Origin: Flammula alnicola
Taxonomy: Eukaryota > Basidiomycota > Agaricomycetes > Agaricales > Strophariaceae
Reading direction: 5' to 3'
Length of the DNA stretch: 64,000 nt
NCBI GenBank assembly: GCA_015499995.1
Contig: JADNRV010000241.1
Location: 1 to 64,000 of the forward strand
Positions 33,540-44,220 of this stretch are shown here, piece by piece (position 1 is the stretch's first letter; every line of letters begins with the position of its first letter). The translations under genes were made by a program, and so were the position numbers. The notes under the pieces were generated by a model. The model was not told the DNA's origin. It saw only the letters and a list, made by a program, of their open reading frames with translations, and did no database searches.

Positions 33540-34172
33540 AGTCAGCAGCGGGAGAAGTACTGGATAACAAGTGGAGAGTGATGATATGAAGTTTGCTTGA
33601 TGTACAAGGAAGAGGTGGACCTGGGATAGAACAAAACCTGCATTGTTGACTTCAGCTGCTTATTAACTGCTTACAGTCTGTACACGCCAATATCAAAGCG
33701 TCAAGACTCAAAAAGAATCGGGTATCACGCGTACTAACGCGTAACGCGTAACGCCTGACGCGCCGGACCGTGGTGCGGTAAACTCACCTTCCGCCCAAAA
33801 ACTGGTTTCTATTTTCCAAATTTGTAACTCCCATTTAAAGAGAACTTGGTGCCCTCATACCACTCATTCAAATTTTGAGATGGAAGGGCAAGATGGAAAC
33901 CGCAGCACCTGAAGAAGCTTGGATGTGGGCAAGATGTGGGCAGCTCGCACTTGTATGTGGGCAGCTTGCGATCAGATTGTCATCGCTAACTCCGTCGAAT
34001 AAAATTTATAGGGTGCTTCATGAGCAGACATTCCATAATCCAGTTCTAATCATTTTCGATTTGCCCAGATTGCACATGCCAAACGTGAGCTTCGCATCCA
34101 GGAGAAGAATTGGATTGATCTCTTTGAAGACCCCTTCGACCGCTTCACAATGATCGATAATTGGCTATTACC
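33540..34172. other. Oxidase promoter region, then unassigned sequence
   Basis: 33540-33850 is the 5' flank of the alcohol oxidase. From about 34065 to 34150 the plus strand reads AHAKRELRIQEKNWIDLFEDP, which looks coding but is unrecognised and runs into a P450 fragment. Confidence 0.4.
33727..33764. promoter_or_regulatory. Cluster of MluI-type ACGCGT boxes upstream of the oxidase
   Basis: ACGCGT occurs at 33727, 33737 and 33744, followed by acgcctgacgcgcc, all within 38 bp and about 190-225 bp upstream of the oxidase start codon. ACGCGT is the MCB/MBF site in ascomycete yeasts. Any regulatory role here is inferred from clustering and position. Confidence 0.35.
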
Positions 34173-34281
34173 GCGCCTGGCCCCCAGCCGCTACCGCTCC
34201 TCGGAAAGTTGTTGCAATTTCCCACTTCTAGTTGGTGGTTCAAGTTCACCGAGCTGGGGCAACGGTTTGGTTCATACAAGT
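34173..34281 (+). pseudogene. Cytochrome P450 N-terminal fragment
   Basis: The frame reads APGPQPLPLLGKLLQF and then WWFKFTELGQRFGSY. This is the proline-rich hinge (P-G-P-x-P-x-P-x-x-G) plus the following helix typical of fungal P450s. There is no membrane anchor before it and no oxygen-binding or haem-cysteine region after it, so only a relic remains. Confidence 0.7.
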
Positions 34282-35897
34282 TGTCGTGTCTGTAATGAAT
34301 ATCTAGTAAACATACTGTGCTAAGACTTTATTTCCACAATAAGTGCTCCCTGTCTCGACTCTCGGACTTAAAAAGTCCAGTTTCTAGTTAGTGCCATCAA
34401 TTGGCCACTTGACGCCTTTATCCGGCAAGTACTGTCAGTTCACAAAGAACGTGAAAGGCATACAGAGTTTTGAGGAATTCCATCCGGACCTCCGCATCGT
34501 CCAAGCAACATCCAACCCCATGCGCATCGCTAACGAAACACCCGTATCCACCCACGCTCCTGCCCTACCACCCCTCCTCATCCTCCCGCAAAGCAATGCC
34601 ACCCCACCCCCACCTCCATCTCGATAGGACTCGGGAATGGCGTCTCATTGTCCTCCTTGTCGTATCCGATCTCAACGGTTCATTGTCGAGGCGGACGGAG
34701 ATGACGACGGAGGGCAGGTCGAGGTGCGTGTGCGTGTGCGGCAGCGGCAGCGGCAGGGCAGGGGTACTGGTGGAGGGCAGGGGTTGGAGGTCTGATGGGA
34801 TTTGCAGGGGACGAGGTGTCAAAGAGGCCGAAGAGGGCGTAGACGACGTAATGGACAACGACGAGGACGGCGCAGATGCCCGCCGCGACTCGCCGTGTAG
34901 CAGCGAATGCAGCCTCGCCCGCTCGCTCTTCGCGTTCCTCTGCTCCGTCCCATGTCCACCATTCGCCGCAGATACCAAAGCAGATGGCGCTGCAGCGTGC
35001 GTGTCGCGGCGGGCTGGCTGAGAGCTCCAGTTTGGCCTCAGGCGAGTCCAGTAGCGAGGTCCCGGACGAGGTCAGCAGCGGCGATTACGGGTAAGCCCTA
35101 GCGGATGCTGTCGCAATGCCTACACGGAGCGGAATATCCTTGTGTGCGACGAGGGGCGACGGATGGTGTTGGAGGGTGCATTGGCCAGCATGACGAACTG
35201 GGTGCTCGGGCGTGTGTGAGTAATTGTGCGGTCGCACGCCGCAGTGCAGCTGCGAAGAAATTAGCTCTTGCGCTCGCGAAGGGAATTGGGAACAGACGAT
35301 TGGACGGACCAAGGTCTGCGAATTCAGCTTTGGTCGACATGAGAGTGTAGAAAGCGCAGTGGGATGGCAAATGCATCGAAGTAGACCGAGCGTTCGATAA
35401 GGAGGTCGGCATGCTTGACGAGGTAGCTCGATCTCCCTCTTGATAAGACTGCGGTTGCAACTGTGCGTCGAGTAACAAGTTTCTAAATTCTTGGGCGACT
35501 GATGCGGGTGCTCGTGCGGGATTCAGAGGCAGTGCGCGCGCGGCGGGTGTGTTCGTTGGCGGTTGGGATGTTCATAGAGAGCGAGGAATCGAGTTCGACG
35601 GAGGGAAAATCTGCAATTCTGAAATCGAAATCTCCGTACATAATCAGTACTAAGCCTTATGAACATCTGAACCTCCCACTTATGGTAGTATGAATATGCA
35701 ATATTTTGCATGTCAGTTATATTTACATCTTTCGTACGACATTTGTGTGTGCGTCGAACCTAATTGTTCTTGAATTCGCCATCATGATTTATCACGGAGT
35801 GTCAGGATCGATATTATTGGATCAAGAATATCATATATTATTGTAGACGCCAGACCGCAAAAAAAAGGTGGATATCTCCATCCCAACCTGGGCGATT
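34282..35897. other. No supported gene; low-complexity fragments
   Basis: Overlapping S/P/R-rich frames on both strands (34470-35101 and 35085-35478) with gtgcgtgtgcgtgtgcggca and ggcagcggcagcggcag simple repeats. The minus frame 35478-35098 (QRRTQGYSAPCRHCDSIR end) and 34978-34565 might be exons of a decayed gene, but no splice chain or domain supports them. 35640-35897 is 3' flank of the aryl-alcohol oxidase. Confidence 0.35.
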
Positions 35898-38067
35898 CTA
35901 TTTGAGGTTCCAGGCAGATTTGATCAGTGCTGATGCCTTCTCTCCGACAACATAAACCGCAGCTTGTGGATGTGCAGTGGGAATGAACGGCTGGTAGATT
36001 GCGCTTCTCGTGAGCCTCTGAGACTAAAACTTGCAAACTAAAATCAATACATACGAAGATAGAAGCGTCAGCAATTCTCAGTCCCGTTACACCTTTGACA
36101 CGCAAATCGGGATCAACCACGCCAAATTTGGCGCCGTTGGCTGACATCGCCGCGGTACCAACGGGGTGGAAGACGGTACCCGTGTTTTGTTTAATGTATG
36201 ATTCGAATTGAGTATCAGTGGATTGGGCGGTAAGGTTGAAGATCGGTCCAATAACGATGTTTCTCCAAACCGGAGCGGTGACTAACTGGAAAGCTTGGCG
36301 AAGGGCGAACGTCATGACTTTGAGATCGACGTTACTGGCAAGGAGTGCCGGATTGATGATTGGCGGTTGGAACGGATTTGATGAGCTCAGAGTGACGGAT
36401 CCTCTTGATATCGGCGAGGTGACGATGGTATTGATGGACAAGAAGTTGCCACTAGGCTGCGGACCGCCTGCAGCGTTCTAATCAACGATGATAGTGAGTA
36501 TTTGAGTTGAGAGACATGCAAAAATTAATCATGCGGACCTGGAAGACCAACTCATAGTGAGCGGTATTGGGACCTGCAGCCGGATCGCCGAAGCCTTTGA
36601 AGACAGTGGTATTGTTAGGGAGGCGCAGCCATGCAAGCATGTCGACAACGCCGTTCACGAGAGGTCCTGTCCCACTGGTTTCCCATTGTGCAAGTTGTTG
36701 GGCGGCAAGCGTTGCATTCCGTGAGGCCTCGTCGTTAGTGTCGGTATTTTTGACTTGCCAGCTGTTGATGAGCAGGGGTTGATCAGTGAGATTCTTCCCG
36801 ACAGAGGGCAGGTTAACGAGGGGCTTTATGTTGAATTTGTTGAGCTCTGTTGCGTCACCGACTCCAGAGTTCATAAGAATGGTGGGAGTACCGATGACGC
36901 CAGCAGACAGGATGATCTCCTTCGTCGCCGTGACAGTCTGCAGGGGTCCCGATCCGACACGGAATTCCACTGTTTCGAAAGCGATTTGATGTGAAGGAGA
37001 GCTGAGGGTTCCTCGGAGAACACGCGATACTTGAGTATTCAACTGGACGTGCAAGTTAGGACGATTAGAGAACGGTTGTCCCAAATATGATGTAGCAGAG
37101 CTACTCCTCTTGTCAACGTCGATTGTGGATTGAATCCAGCCTGAGAACCTTCGTTATTGTGAAACTGCCAGTGACTGAAGACCTACTGACGTACCAACTC
37201 CAAGATGCTCACCGGAGTTCATATCTAAGCGGAACGGGAATTCATTCGGCAATTGAGCAGTTGTTTCAATAACTCGCGGCCCAAAAGAGCTCGGCGAGCC
37301 CGCGAGACTGACAGCGTTGATGCCACTAAAACTGTTGAAGTGGTGGAACCTGGGATCATATTGTCCTGAGAGGTTATGATGGTCGGCAGAAAAAGTAAAT
37401 CTTTCATTCTATCGGAGTAATTAGAAAATCGCACATCATGAACAATTTAACAAAACCCGAGACTACCTGAGCAAAGAATTCCTGGACGCTATTCCAGGAC
37501 CACGTCGGATCATTGGTAACAGCTGCATATCGATCATAATCCTCGAAGGTACCTCGTGTGTATACCATAAAATCTATGTAAGTTTGGATTACTGAACCTC
37601 ATCACACAAGGTACAAAACAGGTCACTCACTAATGGAACTGCTACCGCCCAAAATATGACCTCTGGGATAAGGAATGGAACGCCCGGAAAGTCCAACTTG
37701 ACTGGTCGTGGTGAAGTTCCAATCAGCTGCAGTACCGAGCAGACGAGGACAGAAGTTGGGAATGACGGAGTTGATGACCCCTTCGTTCCTGTAACATTGT
37801 GAGATGGATAGTCATTGTTGCGTGATCGTAAAGAAATGACGGACGTTTCACCTGCTTCTAGGACGAGAACATTGACGGATGGATCCTCGGTCAGCCGATT
37901 AGCGATCACATTGCCTGCAGTTCCGCCTATAAGACAGATATATTAGTATGCAAAAGCTTTTTTGGAACGAAATCAATTAGCGAACCCCCAATAATAATGA
38001 AATCGTAGGTGGACTGAAGATCCTTCTTCTGAAGTGCTCTCGATTGTTGAGCGCCCAAGGCTATCAT
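35898..38067 (-). CDS. GMC oxidoreductase, aryl-alcohol oxidase type, first exon interrupted
   Basis: Eight exons join in frame from an internal ATG at 38067: 38067..37986, 37926..37845, 37788..37631, 37573..37467, 37408..37195, 37140..36539, 36477..36055, 35990..35898 (586 residues). Seen: YDFIIIGGGTAGNVIANRL and LVLEAGET (FAD binding), LGGSSSINFMVYTRG, LSAGVIGTPTILMNSGVG (GMC signature), and the catalytic His/His pair in TVFHPVGTAAM (His about 519) and TAHPQAAVYVVGE (His about 563). Secreted relatives oxidise aryl or polyunsaturated alcohols and supply H2O2 for lignin attack. The frame is open upstream of the internal ATG (ISLALF), then cut at 38090 by a MITE. The original start lies beyond it at 39190. 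As it stands the product would lack most of its signal peptide. Confidence 0.85.
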
Positions 38068-38090
38068 AAACAGAGCCAATGATATGATAT

Positions 38091-39174
38091 CACACCGGTG
38101 GTTCCAACTTTAAAAGCTCCTTTTGATGTGTATCAAGTACGTTATCAAGGATTTTAAGTGTAGGAAATTCTACAATCTTATTTCGTATTTAAAATGTCGG
38201 ATAACGTACAAGAAATTATTCTATTTTAAATACTCAACACCATGTAGGGATATCTTAGATTTAAAATCTTTGATTACATTGAAAGGTGCTTTATACGAAG
38301 TCAAGTATTTTAAGACTAGGATAACAATCGGGAATATCTTAAATTTTAAGTATTAAAAATTCCGATACGTTGCTTTATATAATGAATATGTGACAACGTC
38401 TTAGAAGTCTTTATACTTCAAATATTAAGTAACATTTTAAAAAATCTTACACGGTATCCAGCATTTAAAGTATAAAAAAATCCTCGATTAATTGCCCACT
38501 CATTGCCCACTCATTACCTGCCTAGCGCCCGTTATGCGTGCGACGGCTCGCCGTCCCGCTGAAATTAGTGGGCGGATTCAAGTTTCTTAGTTAGTAAGCC
38601 GCATCTCCTGAATAAGTACGAGGGAAACTTGCTCACTTGGTCTGTAGGATTAAATATTAAATTATCAAGGATTCTCAAGGCTGGGTTGTGCACGTCCGCT
38701 TTTTCACCGGGCATGCATTATGTGCCCAGAAAGTCGGCGACAAGTGGGCAATGAGTGGGCAATGAGTGGGCGATTAATCGAGGATTTTTTTCTACTTGAA
38801 ATCTTGAATAACATCTTTGATAATTTTAAATGTTCTTTTATATTTTAAATATGTGTAAATTTTAGATTGTGCTCAATATTTAAAATGGTAACCACGCTAT
38901 TGGATTTATTTTTATTTTAAGTACTAAAAGTATTTCTTGCTAAATTAAAATTTTAAATATGGTGGAACGTTTTAAATAAATTTCGAGTTAAAATATTTGT
39001 TACCGTGGAAAGGAGCTTTATATCTTATTCAAGATTTAAAATACGAGAATCTTTAAGACTTAATAAAAGATTTTAAATGCTGAAATATTCAATATGGTAA
39101 CTAATACTTAAAATCTTTGACAACGTACTTGATACACGTCAAAAGGAGCTTTTAATGTTGGAACCGCCGGTGTG
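38091..39174. mobile_element. 1,084-bp MITE inside the aryl-alcohol oxidase first exon
   Basis: Inverted ends: CACACCGGTGGTTCCAACTT (38091) and, inward from 39174, CACACCGGCGGTTCCAACAT. They continue TTAAAAGCTCCTTTTGA(t/c)GTG and TATCAAGTACGTT for about 60 bp at high identity. TAT flanks both sides (38088-38090 and 39175-39177), a 3-bp duplication as in PIF/Harbinger-like elements. Removing the element and one TAT restores the oxidase frame exactly. The interior is AT-rich with many ttttaaat motifs, no gene, and a nested smaller MITE. Confidence 0.85.
38476..38795. mobile_element. Nested MITE with cTCGATTAAT ends
   Basis: aaaaaaatcctcgattaatt near 38476 and the reverse complement gattaatcgaggatttttt near 38775 bound about 320 bp. 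The next 30 bp at each end repeat gcccactcattgcccactcatt. It lies wholly within the larger MITE, so it inserted later or hitch-hiked. Confidence 0.7.
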
Positions 39175-39177
39175 TAT

Positions 39178-39190
39178 GGGAGAGTGCCAT
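39178..39190 (-). other. Displaced start codon and first codons of the oxidase
   Basis: On the minus strand this is ATGGCACTCTCCC. Joined to 38090 downward it gives MALSHIISLALFMIALGA, a textbook signal peptide in phase with the oxidase. It stands 1,084 bp from the rest of the exon because of the MITE. Confidence 0.8.
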
Positions 39191-40999
39191 GACAAATGAA
39201 GCAGCACGGAAAGATATCCTGGAAGCGTCCCCTCTCTTATATCAATGTCCTGGTCGCTAAGGTTCGAAATCGAGTGGTCCCAGTGCCCACTGGACCCCCA
39301 AATTGCGAGATCATGGCTGTAATCGTCGGCTGGATAAATTAACATATAGGTAGGGAAATGGCTGACCCACAATCGAAGCCAGAGGATGTTGTTAATCGAA
39401 TGCATATCAACAATGGGGTAAGTAAACAAGGGGTAGGAAACAGGTTCCGATACAGTAAATAAGTATCACACTCAAAAGGTTTGAGGACCCCGGAGGGACA
39501 CACCGTACCGCCGGAAGCATTAATGGATAATTTTATACGCGTAGATAGCAGTTTGTCTACGTACATTCGGCGTGTCTGCATCGCCTGGGAGTTACACAAG
39601 TTAGGCTCAATCAAATCCCCTCTCATAACGTCCACACGTGGACGATCTTGGTACGAGACTATGGCGTGTCCCTAGTCTGCAATTCGACGCGCCCATGATA
39701 CCGTAGTAAAAAAATCAACATCACGTGTTGTTCCCACGGCCTCATCGCGTCCATTAATTACGCGACTTCAGGCGACTCCTCCATAGAAATGGACATGTTA
39801 CCTGCTCTGTTGAGACGTCAAGTAAAGCAAAACAAAATGAACGCTTGGGGTAAATGTGAATCGTGCCATTCCTGTCATATTTATCTGCAAATTACCCCAC
39901 AAATCATCCAAAATCTCCAAAGAAACTGTCTAAAATGACTATCAATGAGATCTTTGGATGCAAACTTCATGTGTCAGGTCATAAATCAGTCTCAACCTGC
40001 TACTTTGTGGACTGATATGTTTTTATAGATGGACATCTCTCCATCACTGTCAAACTACTTGTCATAGATTATCAGCTGAATAAGAGGTAAAGAGAAAATT
40101 TGTGGGTTGATTGCCAGTGAGGTTGATTGTAATGTTTTTTGATGTCATTGTATCTTCTGGGTACATTCTATGATGCTACAGTATTTGAGCACTAAGTCGG
40201 GGACTTATTGAGATTGGTTTGTAATGTTGCTTGTCTGTGCTTTTATTTTGAATTGAAACTCGAAATGGGGTCAAATTAGCATTCAAAAATGCTTTGGACA
40301 TTAGTAGTAAATTATATAGGTAATATCTTATGAGAAATTTGCATCAGCAAGCCCTTTTTACCTTTGAATATACGAAGATATCGAAGAGACAATTGAGACG
40401 CGACGCAACTGATGGATGACACGTGATGCTCGTGGGAATAAATAATGCCTCAAAATTTTACTACGGTATGGTGGGCGCGACTAGTAGCAGACTCCATATC
40501 AAGTGATCGATTGATCATCACTAAGGAGTCTGTGAAGGAGACTAGCGTGTCCCAGGCGCTGGCAGCCTCCATGCCTGCTATAGATCATCAATTTTCTTCC
40601 AGACTCCACTCAATCTGCCTCCAGGTCACCAGGTGACGCCCAAACATACGTACAATCCTTCGACCGATATGCACCAGAACAGCCTCTAGACATCTACTAC
40701 TTGGACCCACGACTTACTTCACTGGTTGCATTTGCCGCACGCAGAATATAAATGCTGCCAGTGGTGGAATGATTCACACTACCATCATCTATTCCAGATC
40801 GTGGCAGACTACTACATTGACAATCGTAGCCCCGGACTTCGGCAAGAATTGGCGAACAACATCAGATCCCGGGGACACCCAGTTCCAGCCTCGCGGCTTG
40901 CGTCTCCAACATCTATCTCTTTGCGCAACACGGAACGATGTCGACACAAATAGAACCACAACCTAGTAGAATCGATGCATTCATTGAGCCTTGAAGCCT
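39191..40999. other. No supported gene; weak transposase-like relic
   Basis: 39191-39680 is oxidase upstream flank. Around 39985-40085 the plus strand reads QPATLWTDMF and, after a frame change, DGHLSITVKLLVIDYQLNKR, reminiscent of the W-(S/T)-D region of hAT transposases but too damaged to call. 40100-40400 is AT-rich. 40440-40990 has short frames with no recognised product. Confidence 0.3.
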
Positions 41000-42545
41000 G
41001 CCCGTCAATCGTGATGTGATGATTTAATCTCCTTACCGCAGCCGAGCAACAAATGCGGGTTACGGGAGGTCGAAGCGGTACTGGAACCTGAACATTCATT
41101 GCATCCTTGTGAGAGAAACAAATCGCCCGGGCTCCAAGCCCGTGTTGTCCCAAACATGAGACATAGGGAGGAGACATGTAACTTTGTCGCATGATACGAG
41201 GGTCATGCATCGAGAGCTGCCCCGAGTGGTACCCTGAAGGCGCACTTGTATAATATTGCGTAGGTGGTGCTCCGTGGCCAAGTGCGCCGAGAGGAAGCGG
41301 CGAGTTCAAATATCCGGAGGATGACGAAGAGAGATTGTGCTCGGGTCTGTGAATAGGCGGCTGAATGGGAGAAGAATACGCGAAAGAATCATGCTGAACC
41401 TGGCTATGATTCGGGAACAGTTGGGCAGCAACAGACGACGCCGGCATACGATGATGTTGCTGTCTCTGGATTAAGCTGGCACTAGACAGCGTCGTCTGCA
41501 GTGGCTGCGCGAAGGGCGTTGAGGGCAGCGCACCGACAAGGTTCTGCTACGAGTTCTGCGATTGGCTGGGGTCCGGTGACGCCCATATAGACTGCTGCGA
41601 GAGATCCAAGGTGGCCGAGAACTGACGGGGCGAACTCTAGTAGATATGCCCGTCGGCATGGTCGCTAGGGGTATTTCCACCGTCACCGCCGCCGACCGGT
41701 GTACATGAGAGGTTGCTCGTCACGGGCAGCCCACCAAATGGATGGACTCGGGCGATGGGACAATTCAGATGCAAAAAGAGATTTTGGCTGCGGGGCGGTC
41801 GACATCGACTCGAGATGTGGAAGAAGATTCCCAGTTAGAGGCCTGTTTGCGCCATTGAAACCCATGACGTCGTTCAACAGGTCTTGTGCAGCAGTCGCGG
41901 GTGCCGGAAGAAGTGCAACAGGGGTGCTAAAAGTTGATGGTATCGCAGGCAGACAATGTGCTGGTGATCTGAGAGATAGCGCTTTCAAAGTGAGAGGAGT
42001 TGCGTGGAGACTCGGTGACAGGGTAGGCGAGATATTTGCTCTGGTCAACAAGAAGTGGTTAATGCACGAGATTATGGCAGAAAAGAGTAGAACTGACCTT
42101 GGATCCCAACTAATCTCATCGTCCTGCTCGTCCTCTTCCACAATGTCTTCGGACGTATTCAAGAACTTGAAGGCATCACGAACGGGGTCATCGCCCGTAC
42201 CACTGGTAAATTCTGTCATGTCATCATCATCAGGATTGCGTCTGGGATGCAAACCCATGGTGTCCCTAATTGTGGCTAGTAATTCTTGCTGGTCGATCGG
42301 GACATTGGCATCTTCACCCACAGTGGTCATGTCCCTGTGCGAAGGTGGGCGTACATCTTCAACAACATCAAGGTGAAATACGATATGGCTGTTGATCAAC
42401 AGGAGCGGGGAATTCTGCGCCAAAAAAAATCCTTAATCTTAATTTTGTCAAAGGAAGGTGGAAAAGACAAGACTACCTCCATTTTCGCCAAAGCTTTCGC
42501 ATCTCCCAACAAATCAGAAATCCTCATCAACTGCTCTACGTTATG
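41000..42545 (-). pseudogene. EST1/SMG7-like gene, C-terminal fragment (copy 1)
   Basis: From 42545 downward: VEQLMRISDLLGDAKALAK, an intron, LLLINSHIVFHLDVVEDV, IDQQELLATIRDTMGLHPRR, EFTSGTGDDPVRDAFKFL, EISWDPR, an intron (donor gtcagttctact, acceptor ttgttgaccag), then a P/Q/S-rich tail (SVAAQLFPNHSQVQHD, FAYSSPIQPPIHRPEHN). EST1/SMG7 proteins act in telomere maintenance and mRNA decay. The N-terminal TPR and EST1 regions are absent and there is a frame break near 41690. The tail matches the second copy at 57.8-62.7 kb. The family name rests mainly on that copy's DIEMRAFLPL motif. Confidence 0.6.
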
Positions 42546-43640
42546 GACGGTTGCGGAGCTGATTTCTCAGACGATGCGGGCACAATGGGGCTGGACGACG
42601 AGAGCGCTGCAAGGCAGGCAAGGTAAGTATCCCCTGTCCTATTCTCGTGGTCGATCGAACACACCATATCCCAGCTATCCATGAACTTTGCATCCCAGCT
42701 TCCAGCCCGCAAGTACAAACCTCGCGTGCCTATGAACGACGATTGAAGGACGCCAGTGTCTGTGAGCTGGTACGTGCCGCCGCATGCTATGTGTCGAACG
42801 TGTTTACTGAGTCGTGTTCGGAAGTGCCATGGTCGTCAACGAGGACGGGAGGCCTGAGGAGCGAGATAGGTCAGCAATCCCGATCTCATTTTCGTGTTGA
42901 AAACGGGAACTTACCGTTCTGCGAGTCCATCCCGTCATCTCCCTAGCTTGAAACATATGCGACACGAGTCGTGCCTAACGTCCGAATGACTGGCGAAAGA
43001 CGTCGCGAGCTGGTAAAGGCAGACAAAGATGAATGGTGGAGCCATCATTTACTCTGGAATGCTTACCTGGTAGAGACTGGCTGCCTTGCGTACTCTTTTC
43101 CCCACCCCCCACACCCGCCGCCATCCTTGGAATCCGCGGTTATTGGAGGGGTTAGGCAGCCTTAGCCGCCTAGATGAGGGGTTGACGATGAACGTGCTGG
43201 ATGTCAAGGTGTCCTGCTATCGAACAAGTCAGTAAGATCCCACATCTCGACCGCATGCTGAAACGAGAAGGTACTGTCCATGAATAAAACATATATCTTG
43301 AGCGAATCTGATGCGTACGACATACTGCAATGAGCACATCGTGTGCAAACAACGTCGAACGATGTGATATTCTCGAATGCTGGCATCATGGGGGATGGCG
43401 GGGCTGGGACAAAGGTGGAGAGGTGAGTTGTCGGGTGTTGCACCCAACAGAACGGTCTACTGACCTTTTCCAACCTTCCACAGCGTCCTTTCTCATCTAC
43501 TGTGTGCCATCAATTGCGCATCCATTGCAGAACAAGACGCGGGAGGTGGGCATAATGGGAGTGGATATCGAGCATCAACGAGGGATACGGAAAGTAGTGC
43601 GTTCCAGCGCTGTTGAGGTACTGGGTAGAGCCAATTGAAC
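42546..43640 (-). pseudogene. Module gene family, copy A (degenerate fragment)
   Basis: The minus strand shows the same exon and intron pieces as copies B and C. An acceptor cttaccttgcctgccttgcag leads to an S/P-rich exon (SSSSPIVPASSEKSAPQPS), and an intron gtcagtagaccgttctgttg..cctttgtcccag lies near 43470-43405. Frames are broken between exons. No family recognised; see copy B for the membrane segment. Its downstream end (42546) abuts the EST1-like pseudogene abruptly, at a duplication breakpoint. Confidence 0.55.
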
Positions 43641-44220
43641 AATGTTAAATAGCACTGGATGTATGCTGATCATATACCCAGTTCACTTTACACACTTAAT
43701 TGGCCTCAACATTTGCAGCACCCTCTGCCTCTGGATTGCTGCTACCTCTGTCATTGAGTGTAGCTCATCACATAATAAGCTTGTTTCAAGTTTGCAAATT
43801 CATTCACTTATTATGACATCCAACAAAATTGCATATGCAAATATACAAGCAAAAAAAATGCTACCAAAAGGCCAACCAACAAGACACCTGCAGCTTGAAA
43901 AAAAAATGAATGCTAGAGTCCTATGTTCAGAAAGTCATAAGGGAAACTAGAAAAACAGCAAGTGTGGTAGAGTAGAACAGTGGGGCAGGTATAAATTCAA
44001 GGACATGCAGCAAGCAATACATAAGTCAAACAAATAAAAAGGCATGGCATGGCAAAACAAATAAACAACCTGGCGCTGCTCAACATGCAAAAAAACATAC
44101 TGCTTCAAGCAAAATAAAACTACCAATTCATATGGCTGTCAAAATCGGAGCTGATATCGCCGCCGGGACAACATTCCTCCTCTGGCTCATGCCCCTCCTG
44201 GAGTCATAGTGAATATCCTC
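43641..44220. other. AT-rich, no gene seen
   Basis: A plus-strand frame (43642-43950) has no recognisable product. 43950-44130 is A-rich with repeated aaacaaataaa and ggcatggcatgg. This is 3' flank of copy B. Confidence 0.4.

Noticed and set aside
34565..34978. Minus-strand S/P/T-rich frame
   Set aside because: Low complexity, no splice chain to neighbours, equally open on the other strand.
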